A DNA stretch of 64,000 bases from Ruegeria_C sp041537905 (GTDB taxonomy: Bacteria > Pseudomonadota > Alphaproteobacteria > Rhodobacterales > Rhodobacteraceae): contig NZ_JBGRUO010000018.1 in the NCBI RefSeq assembly GCF_041537905.1, positions 1-64,000 of the forward strand. The letters are read 5' to 3'. Both the position numbers and the translations under genes were made by a program. Positions 8,844 to 17,602 of the stretch are shown here, piece after piece. Within the stretch, counting starts at the first letter, position 1; the number at the start of each line of letters is the position of its first letter. Under the pieces are notes generated by a model. That model had not been told where the DNA came from. It saw nothing but the letters and a program-made list of their open reading frames with translations, and ran no database searches.

Positions 8844-9848
8844 TCAAAGCGCCTCCGCCTTGACCAGCGAATGCACGTCCTCGACCCGCGCCGTCTCCAG
8901 ATCGCTTTCGGTTATGCCAAAGCGTTGGTTCATCAGGTCTTCGATCCCGTGTACCATCGCCAGCGCGTCCAACCCGTAATAGCGCATCAGATAGGGTCGC
9001 GACCCGCCATGGGCGTAGGTGTCTTTGAGCCCCAGCCTTACCAGCCGCTTGCCGACACCGGCATCAGCCATGGTTTCCGCCACCAGCGATCCGATGCCGC
9101 CTTCGGTCACATGGTTTTCCAGCGTTACAACGCCGTGTTTCACCGATCCGATGTGATCCAGCAGCGCCTTGTGGTCAAAAGGCTTGATCGTATGCAAATG
9201 TAGATGCCGGATCGACAGACCCGCACGTGACAGGGCCGAGCGGGCACGCATGGCTTCTTCGGTGCAGATACCAGCGGTCACGACAAGAATGTCGTCGCCT
9301 GTCGATAGCTCGCGCATCTCGCCGACCTTGATCGGCGTGTCGAACAGGCGCGGAACCGAGCCGCGCAGCACGCGACACCAGACCGGGCCATCGATACTGT
9401 CGGCGGCTTCACAGATGCTTTCCACCTCGGTGGCGTCACCGGTCTCCAGAATCGTCATGTTCGGAATGGACCGCATGACCGAGATATCCTCGATCGATTG
9501 GTGAGTCATTCCACCCGGAGTGGTGACGCCGGGGAGAAACCCCATGAGGCGAACCTTGCGGCGTGGATAGGCGATGGACGCCATCAGCTGATCATAGGGT
9601 CGCCGATACATGAACACGCCAAAGGTGTGGATGAAGGGCCGGAACCCGGCCAGGCCCAGACCACCGGCAAAGCTCATCATGTTCTGCTCGGCCATGCCAA
9701 GGCTCAGGAACTGATCGGGGTGCCGGTCACGGAACCCGTCCACCTCGCAGGACGAAGTCAGGTCCGCCGACAGGCACAGGATGTCAGGATTTCCGGCTGC
9801 GAATTTCTCGAAGGCCGAGGCGTAGGGGCGGGATACCATTTCTACCAT
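8844..9848 (-). CDS. Transketolase, C-terminal subunit
   Basis: This 334-residue protein corresponds to the pyrimidine-binding and C-terminal domains of transketolase. SLGMAEQNMMSFAGGLGLAG carries the Glu that activates the thiamine diphosphate cofactor, and a C-terminal domain follows with VVTLENHVTEGGIGS. The start at 9848 has GAGGAG eight bases upstream and lies 12 bases after the N-terminal subunit gene, so the two are co-transcribed and should form one active enzyme. It would move a two-carbon unit between a ketose (phosphate) and an aldose. Split transketolases are known from dedicated sugar pathways such as D-apiose and sulfo-transketolase catabolism. Confidence 0.9.
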   Translation of the reverse strand: MVEMVSRPYASAFEKFAAGNPDILCLSADLTSSCEVDGFRDRHPDQFLSLGMAEQNMMSFAGGLGLAGFRPFIHTFGVFMYRRPYDQLMASIAYPRRKVRLMGFLPGVTTPGGMTHQSIEDISVMRSIPNMTILETGDATEVESICEAADSIDGPVWCRVLRGSVPRLFDTPIKVGEMRELSTGDDILVVTAGICTEEAMRARSALSRAGLSIRHLHLHTIKPFDHKALLDHIGSVKHGVVTLENHVTEGGIGSLVAETMADAGVGKRLVRLGLKDTYAHGGSRPYLMRYYGLDALAMVHGIEDLMNQRFGITESDLETARVEDVHSLVKAEAL

Positions 9849-9860
9849 GTCGCAGGCTCC

Positions 9861-10787
9861 TCAGTGCAGATAGTCGACGGGATCAACGCCAAGATCGGCG
9901 GCGATGGACTGGTTCATCCGGGCGCGTTCGTCTTCGGATTTGAAGCGCACGTAGTGCAGCCGGGGGAACCGCTCTTCGAGGATCGACATTGTGTGGAACG
10001 GGTTGGTGCGCGCGAGGATGATCAGGGGTTTGCCGTCATGCGGCTCGTTCACCGCATCGCGCATCGCACCAATATCGTGGCCGTCGATCTCGACGCAGGC
10101 GGCACCAAAGTTCAGGAACTTGGTGCGGATATCGCCCACCTCCATCACGCTGGACATAGCGCCGTCGCATTGCTGGTCATTCACGTCCATGATGGCAAAC
10201 AAGTTGTCGATGCCGTGATAGGCGGCGGCTTGCACTGCCTCCCACGTCTGGCCCTCCTGCACCTCGCCATCGGACATGAACACCCAGGTGCGCCCGGAAT
10301 CGCCACGTCGCTTGCGGCCATAGGCAAGCCCCGCGCCGGTCGACAGGCCGATGCCCAGCGTGCCGTTATGCACCTCCATGCCGGGGCTGTGTTCGGCCCC
10401 GATCATCTCCACGCTGGAGCCGTCCTTGTTGAACATCTCCAGCCCTTCGGGGGCCATCCGACCCACCTCGATAAGCGTGGCGTAGGCAACCAGAGCGTAA
10501 TGGGCCGGTGCAATGAACAACCGGTCGAAATCTGGTGTTGCAGGCCCGTTATAGCCCGCGCCCGTGTGATAATCCGGATTCGATGGCGACGGGACACCCT
10601 CGAACGGTTTAGGGATCATGGGCAAAGTCGGAGCGCCCAGATTCAGTTCTTCATTATAAAGCCAGGCAAGTTGCTCTCCGGCCGAACAGGCCTGAGACAG
10701 ATAGCCGCCATTGTTTCGCATGGAATGTTCAAAAACACGGCGCCTGATCCCAAGTGCGACCTCGTCGGTGGTCTTCTCATTGCGCAT
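9861..10787 (-). CDS. Transketolase, N-terminal subunit
   Basis: This 308-residue protein matches the diphosphate-binding half of transketolase. It has GAEHSPGMEVHNGTLGIGLS, a region equivalent to the GHxSP and GxLGQG loops, and MSDGEVQEGQTWEA, where the usual GDG cofactor motif reads SDG. The start at 10787 has GAGGAGG eight bases upstream; the longer frame to 10883 would run into the divergent molybdoenzyme gene. It precedes the C-terminal subunit. An operator at 10847-10862 sits about 60 bases upstream in the shared divergent promoter region. Confidence 0.88.
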   Translation of the reverse strand: MRNEKTTDEVALGIRRRVFEHSMRNNGGYLSQACSAGEQLAWLYNEELNLGAPTLPMIPKPFEGVPSPSNPDYHTGAGYNGPATPDFDRLFIAPAHYALVAYATLIEVGRMAPEGLEMFNKDGSSVEMIGAEHSPGMEVHNGTLGIGLSTGAGLAYGRKRRGDSGRTWVFMSDGEVQEGQTWEAVQAAAYHGIDNLFAIMDVNDQQCDGAMSSVMEVGDIRTKFLNFGAACVEIDGHDIGAMRDAVNEPHDGKPLIILARTNPFHTMSILEERFPRLHYVRFKSEDERARMNQSIAADLGVDPVDYLH

Positions 10788-10846
10788 TGCGCGGGCCTCC
10801 TCGCTGAAATTCGTGGTTGTTCTGTCACGTATCATATGACATATTA

Positions 10847-10862
10847 TTTTACAAATGTAAAA
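10847..10862. promoter_or_regulatory. SorC-type operator, copy 2 (divergent promoter region)
   Basis: The bases TTTTACAAATGTAAAA form an inverted repeat, TTTTACA-N2-TGTAAAA, perfect in both 7-base arms. It sits between the divergent transketolase and molybdoenzyme genes, 14 bases before the latter's start. A TATGACA sits seven bases upstream of its left arm, exactly as at copy 3. On the minus strand a TTTACA and a TATGAT could act as promoter hexamers. Confidence 0.65.
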
Positions 10863-10876
10863 GTGAGTAATCAAAA

Positions 10877-13210
10877 ATGACAAGCGCCGGGCGCCGTGAC
10901 GCTCCCAAAATGACCGTTGCGCATTGGGGCGCCTATCATATCACCGAGGGGGATGAAGGCATCGACCTGCATCCGAACCCGGAAAACCCATCGCCCGCGC
11001 AGATCGGTGATGGCTGGCTTTCGGCGGCCACAGACAAAAAGGCCCGCATCCTGCAGCCTGCCATCCGCAAAGGCTGGCTTGACGGTGATGCGGGCCGCAA
11101 CCGCTGCGATGATGCCTATATGCAAATGCCATGGGATGAAGTCCTGGACATTGCAGCGGGTGAAATAGCCCGCGTGTCCAAAGATCACGGGAATCAGGCG
11201 ATTTTCGGCGGGTCTTATGGCTGGGCCAGCGCGGGCCGGTTCCATCACAGCCAGTCACAGCTGCGGCGGTTTCTGAACCTGACCGGCGGCTATGTGGCCG
11301 CGCGCGATACATATTCACATGCGGCGGCCGAAGTGATCCTGCCCTACATCACCGGCATGCCATTGAAGCAGCTCGAAGAAGGGCTGACCAGCTGGCCGCT
11401 GATCGCAGAGAACTGCTCGCTCATGCTGGCATTCGGCGGCATCTCGGGGCGGACGGCGCAGATCGCGTCGGGCGGCACCTGGTCGCATGAGGTTCAGGAC
11501 TGGCTGCGCCATGCTGCCCGGAACCGGATGCGGACCATCTGCGTCTCACCGCTGGACACTGACTATGACACGGTGCCGGCAGAGACCTGGCTGCCGATCC
11601 GTCCCGGTTCGGATGTGGCGCTGATGCTGGCGCTGTCGCATGAGCTGATTCGCAATGGCTGGCAGGACGAAGCCTTTCTGGCGCGCTATACCCATGGCTA
11701 TGGCCGGTTCCGCGCCTATGTGATGGGCGAGTCGGATGGTATCGCGAAATCTCCCGAATGGGCCGGGCCACTCTGCGATCTGGAACCTGCAGAGATTGCC
11801 GAACTGGCCGCCACGCTGTCGCGTGAAAAGGTGATGATCTCGGTCGCCTGGGGGCTGCAGCGCGCCGATCACGGCGAACAGACGGTCTGGGCGGCGCTGG
11901 CGCTGGCCTGTCTGTTGGGACAGATCGGCCAGCCCGGCACCGGCTTTGGCTTTGGCTACGGCTCGACCACGCCGCCGGGTCGGCCCCGACGGTTCATCCA
12001 CTGGCCCTCGGTGCCGCAGGGCAACAACGCGGTGGCTGATTTCATTCCGGTCGCGCGGGTGGCGGATATGCTGCTGAACCCCGGTGGCAGCTATACCTAT
12101 GACGGGCAGACCCGATCCTATCCTGACATTCGCCTCGTTTATTGGTGCGGTGGCAACCCGTTCCACCATCATCAGGACCTGCTGCGGCTGGAGCGCGCCT
12201 GGACACGGCCCGAAACCGTGATCGTGCAGGATCACAGCTGGACGGCAACCGCCAAACGGGCGGATATCGTGCTGCCCGCCACCACGCCGCTGGAACGCGA
12301 AGACCTGTTCCTGAACCGGCGCGACCCCAATCTGATCGCCATGCGGCAAGCACTGCAGCCGGTGGGCGACGGGCGGCACGACCATGACATCTTCTGCGGG
12401 CTCGCGACGCGGCTGGGTCTGGAACAGGCCTTTAGCGAAGGGCGCGACGCTGCGGGCTGGCAGGCCTGGCTTTGGGACGAATGCCGCAAGGTGGCGAGCC
12501 GCGAAGGAATCGACCTGCCGGAGTATGAGCGCTTTCTGGAGGCAGGGCATTTCGAGATTCCCGACAACCACGAGACCCGCATCCTGTTCCGCGACTTCAT
12601 CGACAATCCAGAGGGCCAGCCACTGGCCACGCCAAGCGGTAAGATCGAACTCTACAGCGAGGCGATTGCCGCGATGGATCACGCCGATTGCCCCGGCCAT
12701 CCGGCCTGGCTGGAACCGGCCGAGTGGCTGGGGGCCGCAGAGCCCGACCAATTGCACCTGATTTCCAACCAGCCTGCGACCCGCCTGCACAGTCAACTTG
12801 ACAATGGTCTTGCGAGCCGCAGTCACAAGATCGAAGGCCGGGAACGCTGTCGCCTGCACCCGGCCAAAGCGGCCGCGCTCGGGCTGCGTGAGGGCGATGT
12901 GGTGCGGATATTCAACGACCGCGGGGCCTGTCTGGCGGCGGTGGAACTGTCAGATCATATGCGTCAGGATGTCGTGGTCCTCCCAACCGGGGCCTGGCTG
13001 GACCTTCAGGACACACCCGACGGGCGGCTGGACGTGCATGGCAATCCCAACGTCCTGACCATTGACAAGGGGGCGTCGGGATTGACGCAGGGCAATATCA
13101 GCCACACCGCACTGGTCCGGGTCGAGAAATGGGTTGCTCCGCTGCCGGATATCCGCGCCTTTGACCCGCCCCGGTTTGTACCGCGAACCGCGCAAGATAC
13201 AGGAGGCTGA
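10877..13210 (+). CDS. Molybdopterin oxidoreductase, biotin sulfoxide/DMSO reductase type
   Basis: This 777-residue enzyme of the bis-MGD family contains GGSYGWASAGRFHHSQ, with Tyr114 and Trp116 equivalent to the DMSO reductase substrate-site pair. DTYSHAAAEVILPY carries the expected molybdenum-ligand Ser147. The C-terminal cofactor-binding region includes HLISNQPATRLHSQLDN. There is no Tat signal and no N-terminal iron-sulfur Cys set, so it resembles cytosolic BisC rather than periplasmic TorA. Family members reduce S- or N-oxides. Here it opens an operon of sugar genes (kinase 4 bases on), so it may reduce or oxidise the pathway substrate. The start could also be the ATG at 10910. Confidence 0.88.
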   Translation: MTSAGRRDAPKMTVAHWGAYHITEGDEGIDLHPNPENPSPAQIGDGWLSAATDKKARILQPAIRKGWLDGDAGRNRCDDAYMQMPWDEVLDIAAGEIARVSKDHGNQAIFGGSYGWASAGRFHHSQSQLRRFLNLTGGYVAARDTYSHAAAEVILPYITGMPLKQLEEGLTSWPLIAENCSLMLAFGGISGRTAQIASGGTWSHEVQDWLRHAARNRMRTICVSPLDTDYDTVPAETWLPIRPGSDVALMLALSHELIRNGWQDEAFLARYTHGYGRFRAYVMGESDGIAKSPEWAGPLCDLEPAEIAELAATLSREKVMISVAWGLQRADHGEQTVWAALALACLLGQIGQPGTGFGFGYGSTTPPGRPRRFIHWPSVPQGNNAVADFIPVARVADMLLNPGGSYTYDGQTRSYPDIRLVYWCGGNPFHHHQDLLRLERAWTRPETVIVQDHSWTATAKRADIVLPATTPLEREDLFLNRRDPNLIAMRQALQPVGDGRHDHDIFCGLATRLGLEQAFSEGRDAAGWQAWLWDECRKVASREGIDLPEYERFLEAGHFEIPDNHETRILFRDFIDNPEGQPLATPSGKIELYSEAIAAMDHADCPGHPAWLEPAEWLGAAEPDQLHLISNQPATRLHSQLDNGLASRSHKIEGRERCRLHPAKAAALGLREGDVVRIFNDRGACLAAVELSDHMRQDVVVLPTGAWLDLQDTPDGRLDVHGNPNVLTIDKGASGLTQGNISHTALVRVEKWVAPLPDIRAFDPPRFVPRTAQDTGG

Positions 13211-13214
13211 ACAT

Positions 13215-14726
13215 ATGGAACAGCTATGGTTGGGCATCGACGCGGGGACCACCGCAATCAAGGCGGGCATATATCGGCCCGATGGGACGTGCGTTTCCAC
13301 CGGTGCCTGCCCCAGCCCGGTGATCACCCCGCAGCCGGGCCAGTCGCAACAGGACATGGCGCAGGTTTGGGACGGAGTCTGCACCGCGATCAGAGCGGCG
13401 CTGGAGGGTGTCGATGCAAGCCGGATCGCCAGCATCGGGATCGCCGCACAGGGCGACGGGCTGTGGGCGCTGGACGAGGCTGGCACGCCGGTTGGTCCGG
13501 CGATCCTGTGGAACGACACCCGCGCCGCGCCGGTGCTGGAGGGTCTGAGCGCTGCCCAGCAATCCGTGATCAACCGCACCTGCAATACCTCCTTGTGGCC
13601 CGGCACATCAGGCACGATTTTCCGGTGGTTGATGGAGGCCGCGCCAGAGCAAGTCGCGCGGGTCCGGTATGTCATGCACTGCGCCGGATGGGTGGGCTAT
13701 TGCCTGACCGGAGAGATGGCGGTGGATCATTCCGATGCAACCATCCCCTTCCTCGACCTCAACAGCCGCACATACTCGACCGATGCCATGGCTGCGCTCG
13801 GTGTCGGCCAGATCGAACAAGCGCTGTTGCCCGTCCGATCGGCGGAAACGCGGCTGGGCGGGATCAGCGCGGATGCAGCAGCGCTTACCGGCCTGATCGC
13901 GGATACGCCCGTGTCGGTGGGGACACTGGACCTCTCCGCCATGATCGTCGGCATGGGCATGGATCAGCCCGGCGATACGATGATGATCCTTGGCACCACG
14001 GCAGTGATCAACATCCTGACCGACAGGATTGCGCCCAGCGATGCCCCGGTCGGCGCGACGGTGCTGCACGCCAACGGCCAAGTCATGACCCGCGTTCTGG
14101 CCCCGACCACGGGCGCGGCGGCCTTTGACTGGTTCTGCGCCCTGCATCCGCAAACGCTTGGCGGAGAAACCCCTGCCGAGATCGCGGCCAAGCTGAACGC
14201 CCTGGCCGAAGCCGTGCCGCCGGGATCAAACGGCGTCACCTTCCTGCCCTATCTGAACGGCGAGCGTGCGCCCTTTGTCGAACCCGAGGCCAGCGGTGCG
14301 TTTTTTGGCCTGAAAGCCACCAGCACCAAGGCCGATATGGGCCGCGCGGTGATGGAGGGCGCAGCCTTCAGCCTGCGCCATTGCTATCTGGCCGAACGCG
14401 GGCACCTGCCCCGGACGCCGATCCGGCTGACCGGGGGCGGGGCGAAGAATGCGCTCTGGTGCCAGATCATTGCCGATGTGATGCAGACGCCGATCCAGGT
14501 CAGCGCCGCCTCGGATCACGGCCTTTGGGGCGCGGCGTGCCTGGGGGCTGCCGCGACCGGCAAGGGCAAGGCCTGCGCACTCGCACAGCGCGCGGAAGAG
14601 ACCGTGACATATGACCCCGATCCCGAAACAGCGCAGCCCTATGACCACGCCTTCATTAGATACGCGGCGTTATCTGAGGCGTGCCAAACCCTCTGGGCCC
14701 AGCAAAAAGGCAAGGACCTGACATGA
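13215..14726 (+). CDS. FGGY-family carbohydrate kinase
   Basis: This 503-residue sugar kinase has the N-terminal phosphate loop GIDAGTTAIKAG, the WNDTRA substrate-site motif, FLPYLNGERAPF and the C-terminal ATP motif LTGGGAKNALW. It should phosphorylate a ketose or polyol with ATP in the cytosol. The start at 13215 follows AGGAGG eight bases upstream and lies 4 bases after the molybdoenzyme stop; its own stop overlaps the dehydrogenase start (ATGA). With the AraD-like protein downstream, a pentulose such as ribulose or xylulose is the most natural substrate, but specificity cannot be read from sequence. Confidence 0.9.
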   Translation: MEQLWLGIDAGTTAIKAGIYRPDGTCVSTGACPSPVITPQPGQSQQDMAQVWDGVCTAIRAALEGVDASRIASIGIAAQGDGLWALDEAGTPVGPAILWNDTRAAPVLEGLSAAQQSVINRTCNTSLWPGTSGTIFRWLMEAAPEQVARVRYVMHCAGWVGYCLTGEMAVDHSDATIPFLDLNSRTYSTDAMAALGVGQIEQALLPVRSAETRLGGISADAAALTGLIADTPVSVGTLDLSAMIVGMGMDQPGDTMMILGTTAVINILTDRIAPSDAPVGATVLHANGQVMTRVLAPTTGAAAFDWFCALHPQTLGGETPAEIAAKLNALAEAVPPGSNGVTFLPYLNGERAPFVEPEASGAFFGLKATSTKADMGRAVMEGAAFSLRHCYLAERGHLPRTPIRLTGGGAKNALWCQIIADVMQTPIQVSAASDHGLWGAACLGAAATGKGKACALAQRAEETVTYDPDPETAQPYDHAFIRYAALSEACQTLWAQQKGKDLT

Positions 14727-15784
14727 CCAATATGATGAAAGCAGCGGTGTATCACGCGCTGGATGATATCCGCCTGGAAGAACGGCCAATCCCCGAGATC
14801 GGGCGTGATGAGATCCTGCTCAAGACACTGGCCTGCGGGCTTTGCGGTGGCGAGACGATGGCCTGGTACAAGAAGGCCGATCCGAAAGTCCTGGGACACG
14901 AGCCCATTGGTGAGGTGGTAGAGGTTGGCGTCGATGTGAGCGACTACAAGATCGGCGACCGACTGTTCATCAACCACCATGTGGGGCGCGTTGACAGCCA
15001 CCTGTCCCGTCGCGGTCATTTCACCCGCGATCCGTTCTATGCCTCGATGAAGCTCGATCCCGGCGGCGTCTGCGAATACTATCGCGTCACCGCGCAGCAT
15101 TTGCGCATGGATGCCCACAAGCTGCCCGACAACATCTCGACCGAGGCCGCCGTGACCATCGAACCATGGTCCTGCGTGCTGTCAGGCTTGAAGGTCTGCA
15201 ACATCCAGCCCGGCGACACCGTGGCCGTTGTGGGTGCCGGGTTCATGGGCCAGGGTTTCGTACATCTCGCGCCGCTCTTTGGGGCGGGCAAGGTCATCGC
15301 ACTGGATTTCTCGGACTGGCGTCTGGCGAAGGCCCGCGAATTCGGGGCGACCCATACGATCAACCCCAAGACCGAAGATGCCGTTGAAGCCCTGCGCGCG
15401 GCCAATAACGGCCGTCTGGCCGATACCGTGATCGTCATCGCGCCGTTTCCGCAAGCCTGGGCCGATGCCGAAGCGTTGGTCGAGGTGGGTGGCACGCTGC
15501 ATCTGGGCGCGCCGCTGGCCCCCGGCACCGATTGGGTGCGCGAAGGAAGCCGTGCCTATTTCGACCAGATCACCATCACCTCGCGCTACAGTTCGGATCA
15601 TACCGACACCTACAGCTATATCCGCCTGCTGGAAGCGGGTCGGATCAAGGCGGATGAGGCGATCTCGCACCGATTTGACATTTCCGACAGCGCCGAGGCG
15701 TTCGAGATGCTGCGTAAGGCAGAAAAGTCGCTGAAGATTGTGGTTTATCCCCACGGTATCCCGAAGGAGGCTGCCCATGCTTGA
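14723..15784 (+). CDS. Zinc-type (MDR) polyol/sugar dehydrogenase
   Basis: This 353-residue medium-chain dehydrogenase has catalytic-zinc region residues in ACGLCGGE and LGHEPIGEV, and a nucleotide-binding VVGAGFMGQGF near residue 175. It probably oxidises a secondary alcohol of a polyol or sugar with NAD(P)+. The lobe that normally holds four structural-zinc Cys residues (about residues 95-115) contains HHVGRVDSHLSRRGHF and no Cys, so structural zinc is probably absent. The start overlaps the kinase stop by four bases, giving translational coupling. Confidence 0.87.
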   Translation: MTNMMKAAVYHALDDIRLEERPIPEIGRDEILLKTLACGLCGGETMAWYKKADPKVLGHEPIGEVVEVGVDVSDYKIGDRLFINHHVGRVDSHLSRRGHFTRDPFYASMKLDPGGVCEYYRVTAQHLRMDAHKLPDNISTEAAVTIEPWSCVLSGLKVCNIQPGDTVAVVGAGFMGQGFVHLAPLFGAGKVIALDFSDWRLAKAREFGATHTINPKTEDAVEALRAANNGRLADTVIVIAPFPQAWADAEALVEVGGTLHLGAPLAPGTDWVREGSRAYFDQITITSRYSSDHTDTYSYIRLLEAGRIKADEAISHRFDISDSAEAFEMLRKAEKSLKIVVYPHGIPKEAAHA

Positions 15785-16442
15785 GGCGCTGAAAGAAGAG
15801 GTCTGCGAACAGAACCACGAATTGCCCGCAAACGGTCTGGTGGTGGGGTCGGGTGGCAATGTGTCTGGGCGCGACCCCGAAACGGGACTGGTCGTCATCA
15901 AACCCTCGGGCGTGAAGTTCAAAACGCTTACGCCTGAGACCATGGTGGTGGTGGACATGGACGGGAATGTGATCGAGGGCGACAGAAAGCCTTCGGTCGA
16001 TACCGGTGTGCACCTCTATATCTATCGCCACCGCCCGGACGTGTTCGGCATCACCCACACCCATTCGCCCTATGCCACATCCTTTGCAGCGCGGGGCGAG
16101 CGGATACCGGCGGTGCTGACGCCGATCACCCATATCCTGGGCCGCGACGTGCCCTGTTCACGCTATGCCACACCCGGCGAGGTGGATACCGGACAGGCTG
16201 TGATCGAGGCGGCAGAGGGCGGGTACGCGGCGCTGGTACAAGCGCATGGTGTCTTCACCATGGGCAAATCGGCGAGCGAGGCCACCTCGATCGCCATGTA
16301 TCTGGAAGAGGCTGCCATGACCACGCATCTGGCCATGTGCCGGGGTCCGGTCGAAGAGCTGTCGCAAGAGGAAATTGACCGCTGCTTCAACTGGTTCCGC
16401 AAGAACTATGGCCAATCCGGGCAAAAAAAAGTAAACGCGTAA
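15777..16442 (+). CDS. AraD-like class II aldolase/4-epimerase
   Basis: This 221-residue protein of the class II aldolase/adducin family has zinc ligands His94 and His96 in ITHTHSPYATSF and His157 in VQAHGVF. The motif PSVDTGVHL places an Asp at residue 75, as in L-ribulose-5-phosphate 4-epimerase (AraD), where fuculose-phosphate aldolases have Glu. I therefore favour 4-epimerase chemistry giving D-xylulose 5-phosphate, a transketolase substrate; retro-aldol activity remains possible. The start has AAGGAGG six bases upstream and overlaps the dehydrogenase gene by eight bases. Confidence 0.85.
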   Translation: MLEALKEEVCEQNHELPANGLVVGSGGNVSGRDPETGLVVIKPSGVKFKTLTPETMVVVDMDGNVIEGDRKPSVDTGVHLYIYRHRPDVFGITHTHSPYATSFAARGERIPAVLTPITHILGRDVPCSRYATPGEVDTGQAVIEAAEGGYAALVQAHGVFTMGKSASEATSIAMYLEEAAMTTHLAMCRGPVEELSQEEIDRCFNWFRKNYGQSGQKKVNA

Positions 16443-16443
16443 G

Positions 16444-17418
16444 ATGCGCCGCGACGATCCCAATCGCCAGAAAGACAAAGACGCTTTGCTCGCCAATGTG
16501 GCCCTGCTCTATTACGGCGAAGGCCTAACCCAGAGCGAGATTGCCAAGCGGATGGGGGTCTCGCGCCCCACCGTGGTGAACATGCTGCGCGACAGCCGGG
16601 ATCGCGGAATTGTCGAGATCAGGGTTGGCGGCGATGTGCTGTCCGGATCGAACCTGTCCCGTGCCTTGTGCGATCGGTTCGGGTTGCAGGATGCCTATGT
16701 CGCCCGCTCGCGCGACGGGGCGCGGCAGGCGGCGCGGGCCGAGGTTCTGCCGCAGGTCGCGCGGGTGGCGGCGATGGCCATGTTGGACATCGTGCGCGCG
16801 GGCGATACGGTCGGGGTGGCCTGGGGCGAAACGATCAAGGCAACGTCGCTGGCGATGAGCCGCGGTGACCTGACTGACGTGACCGTGTGCCAAATGATCG
16901 GCTCGATGGTGTCGGACCGGGTGCCGACATCAGAAGATTGCGCCATCCGAATCGCCAACTGCCTGAATGCCGAGTGTTTTACCCTGCACGCGCCAGCGGT
17001 GCTGTCCTCGGTCGCGCTGGCTCATCAGCTGAAATCCGAACCGACCATTGCTGCGCAGCTGGACCGGCTGCGGGGGCTGGACGTGGCGGTGTTCTCGGTC
17101 GGCAATACGCGCAGCGACACCCATCTGTTGGCTGCCGGGATCGCAGATCGCGATGAGCTGTCTCAGGCGGTTGCGGCGGGGGCCCAAGGCATCCTCTGCG
17201 GTCGCTATATCGACCATGAGGGCCAAGGCATGGGCTTGCCGCCCGAAGACCGGCTGATTGCCATAGAAATAGCGCAGTTGCGCGCGGCGGATCGCAAGTT
17301 TCTCGTCGCCGCCGGTGAGGACCGGTTGGACGCCGTCATGGCGGCGCTGCGCGGCGGATTGGTCACCCATCTTTGCGTCGATGACGCGCTCGGCGAACGG
17401 CTGCTAGAACAGGGCTGA
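16444..17418 (+). CDS. SorC/DeoR-type sugar-binding transcriptional regulator
   Basis: This 324-residue protein has an N-terminal helix-turn-helix (EGLTQSEIAKRMGVSRPTVV, about residues 26-45) and a SorC-family sugar-phosphate-binding domain from about residue 60 to the end. SorC proteins are tetrameric and respond to phosphorylated sugars. It starts one base after the stop of the AraD-like gene and is the last gene of that operon. It is the only regulator in the cluster and the natural candidate to bind the three operator copies at 6940, 10847 and 17508, probably relieved by the kinase product. Confidence 0.88.
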   Translation: MRRDDPNRQKDKDALLANVALLYYGEGLTQSEIAKRMGVSRPTVVNMLRDSRDRGIVEIRVGGDVLSGSNLSRALCDRFGLQDAYVARSRDGARQAARAEVLPQVARVAAMAMLDIVRAGDTVGVAWGETIKATSLAMSRGDLTDVTVCQMIGSMVSDRVPTSEDCAIRIANCLNAECFTLHAPAVLSSVALAHQLKSEPTIAAQLDRLRGLDVAVFSVGNTRSDTHLLAAGIADRDELSQAVAAGAQGILCGRYIDHEGQGMGLPPEDRLIAIEIAQLRAADRKFLVAAGEDRLDAVMAALRGGLVTHLCVDDALGERLLEQG

Positions 17419-17507
17419 CCAAGCTGATCTTTGCAAGAACGTATCGAAGCGGACACCCGCCGGCGGAGTATTCGTGAGCGTCGCTTGATCTGCCTTATGA
17501 CAAAACA

Positions 17508-17523
17508 TTTGACAATTGTAAAA
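17508..17523 (+). promoter_or_regulatory. SorC-type operator, copy 3 (ABC importer promoter)
   Basis: The bases TTTGACAATTGTAAAA match copy 2 in 12 of 16 positions, including the right arm TGTAAAA. A TATGACA lies seven bases upstream of the left arm with the same spacing as at copy 2. The site contains a -35-like TTGACA (17509-17514), and TACAAT at 17533-17538 follows at 18 bases, so this is a good promoter overlapped by the operator. It serves the importer genes beginning at 17603. Confidence 0.65.
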
Positions 17524-17602
17524 TCCAAGCACTACAATTGATCCAACCGCCCGACCAAGGAGAATTGGGCGCCAGAGTGCTGATATCCAAAGGGAGGATA
17601 CG

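Noticed and set aside
8549..8863. Short frames between the convergent sulfatase and transketolase genes
   Set aside because: They overlap in several frames, have no ribosome sites and no domain; treated as noncoding.
9498..10880. 460-codon open frame antisense to the transketolase genes
   Set aside because: Both transketolase subunits on the minus strand are clearly conserved; the plus frame has no domain and is a product of GC-rich codon bias.
11546..12859. 437-codon open frame antisense to the molybdoenzyme
   Set aside because: The plus-strand protein has molybdoenzyme motifs throughout; the antisense frame is His/Arg/Gly-rich without domain.
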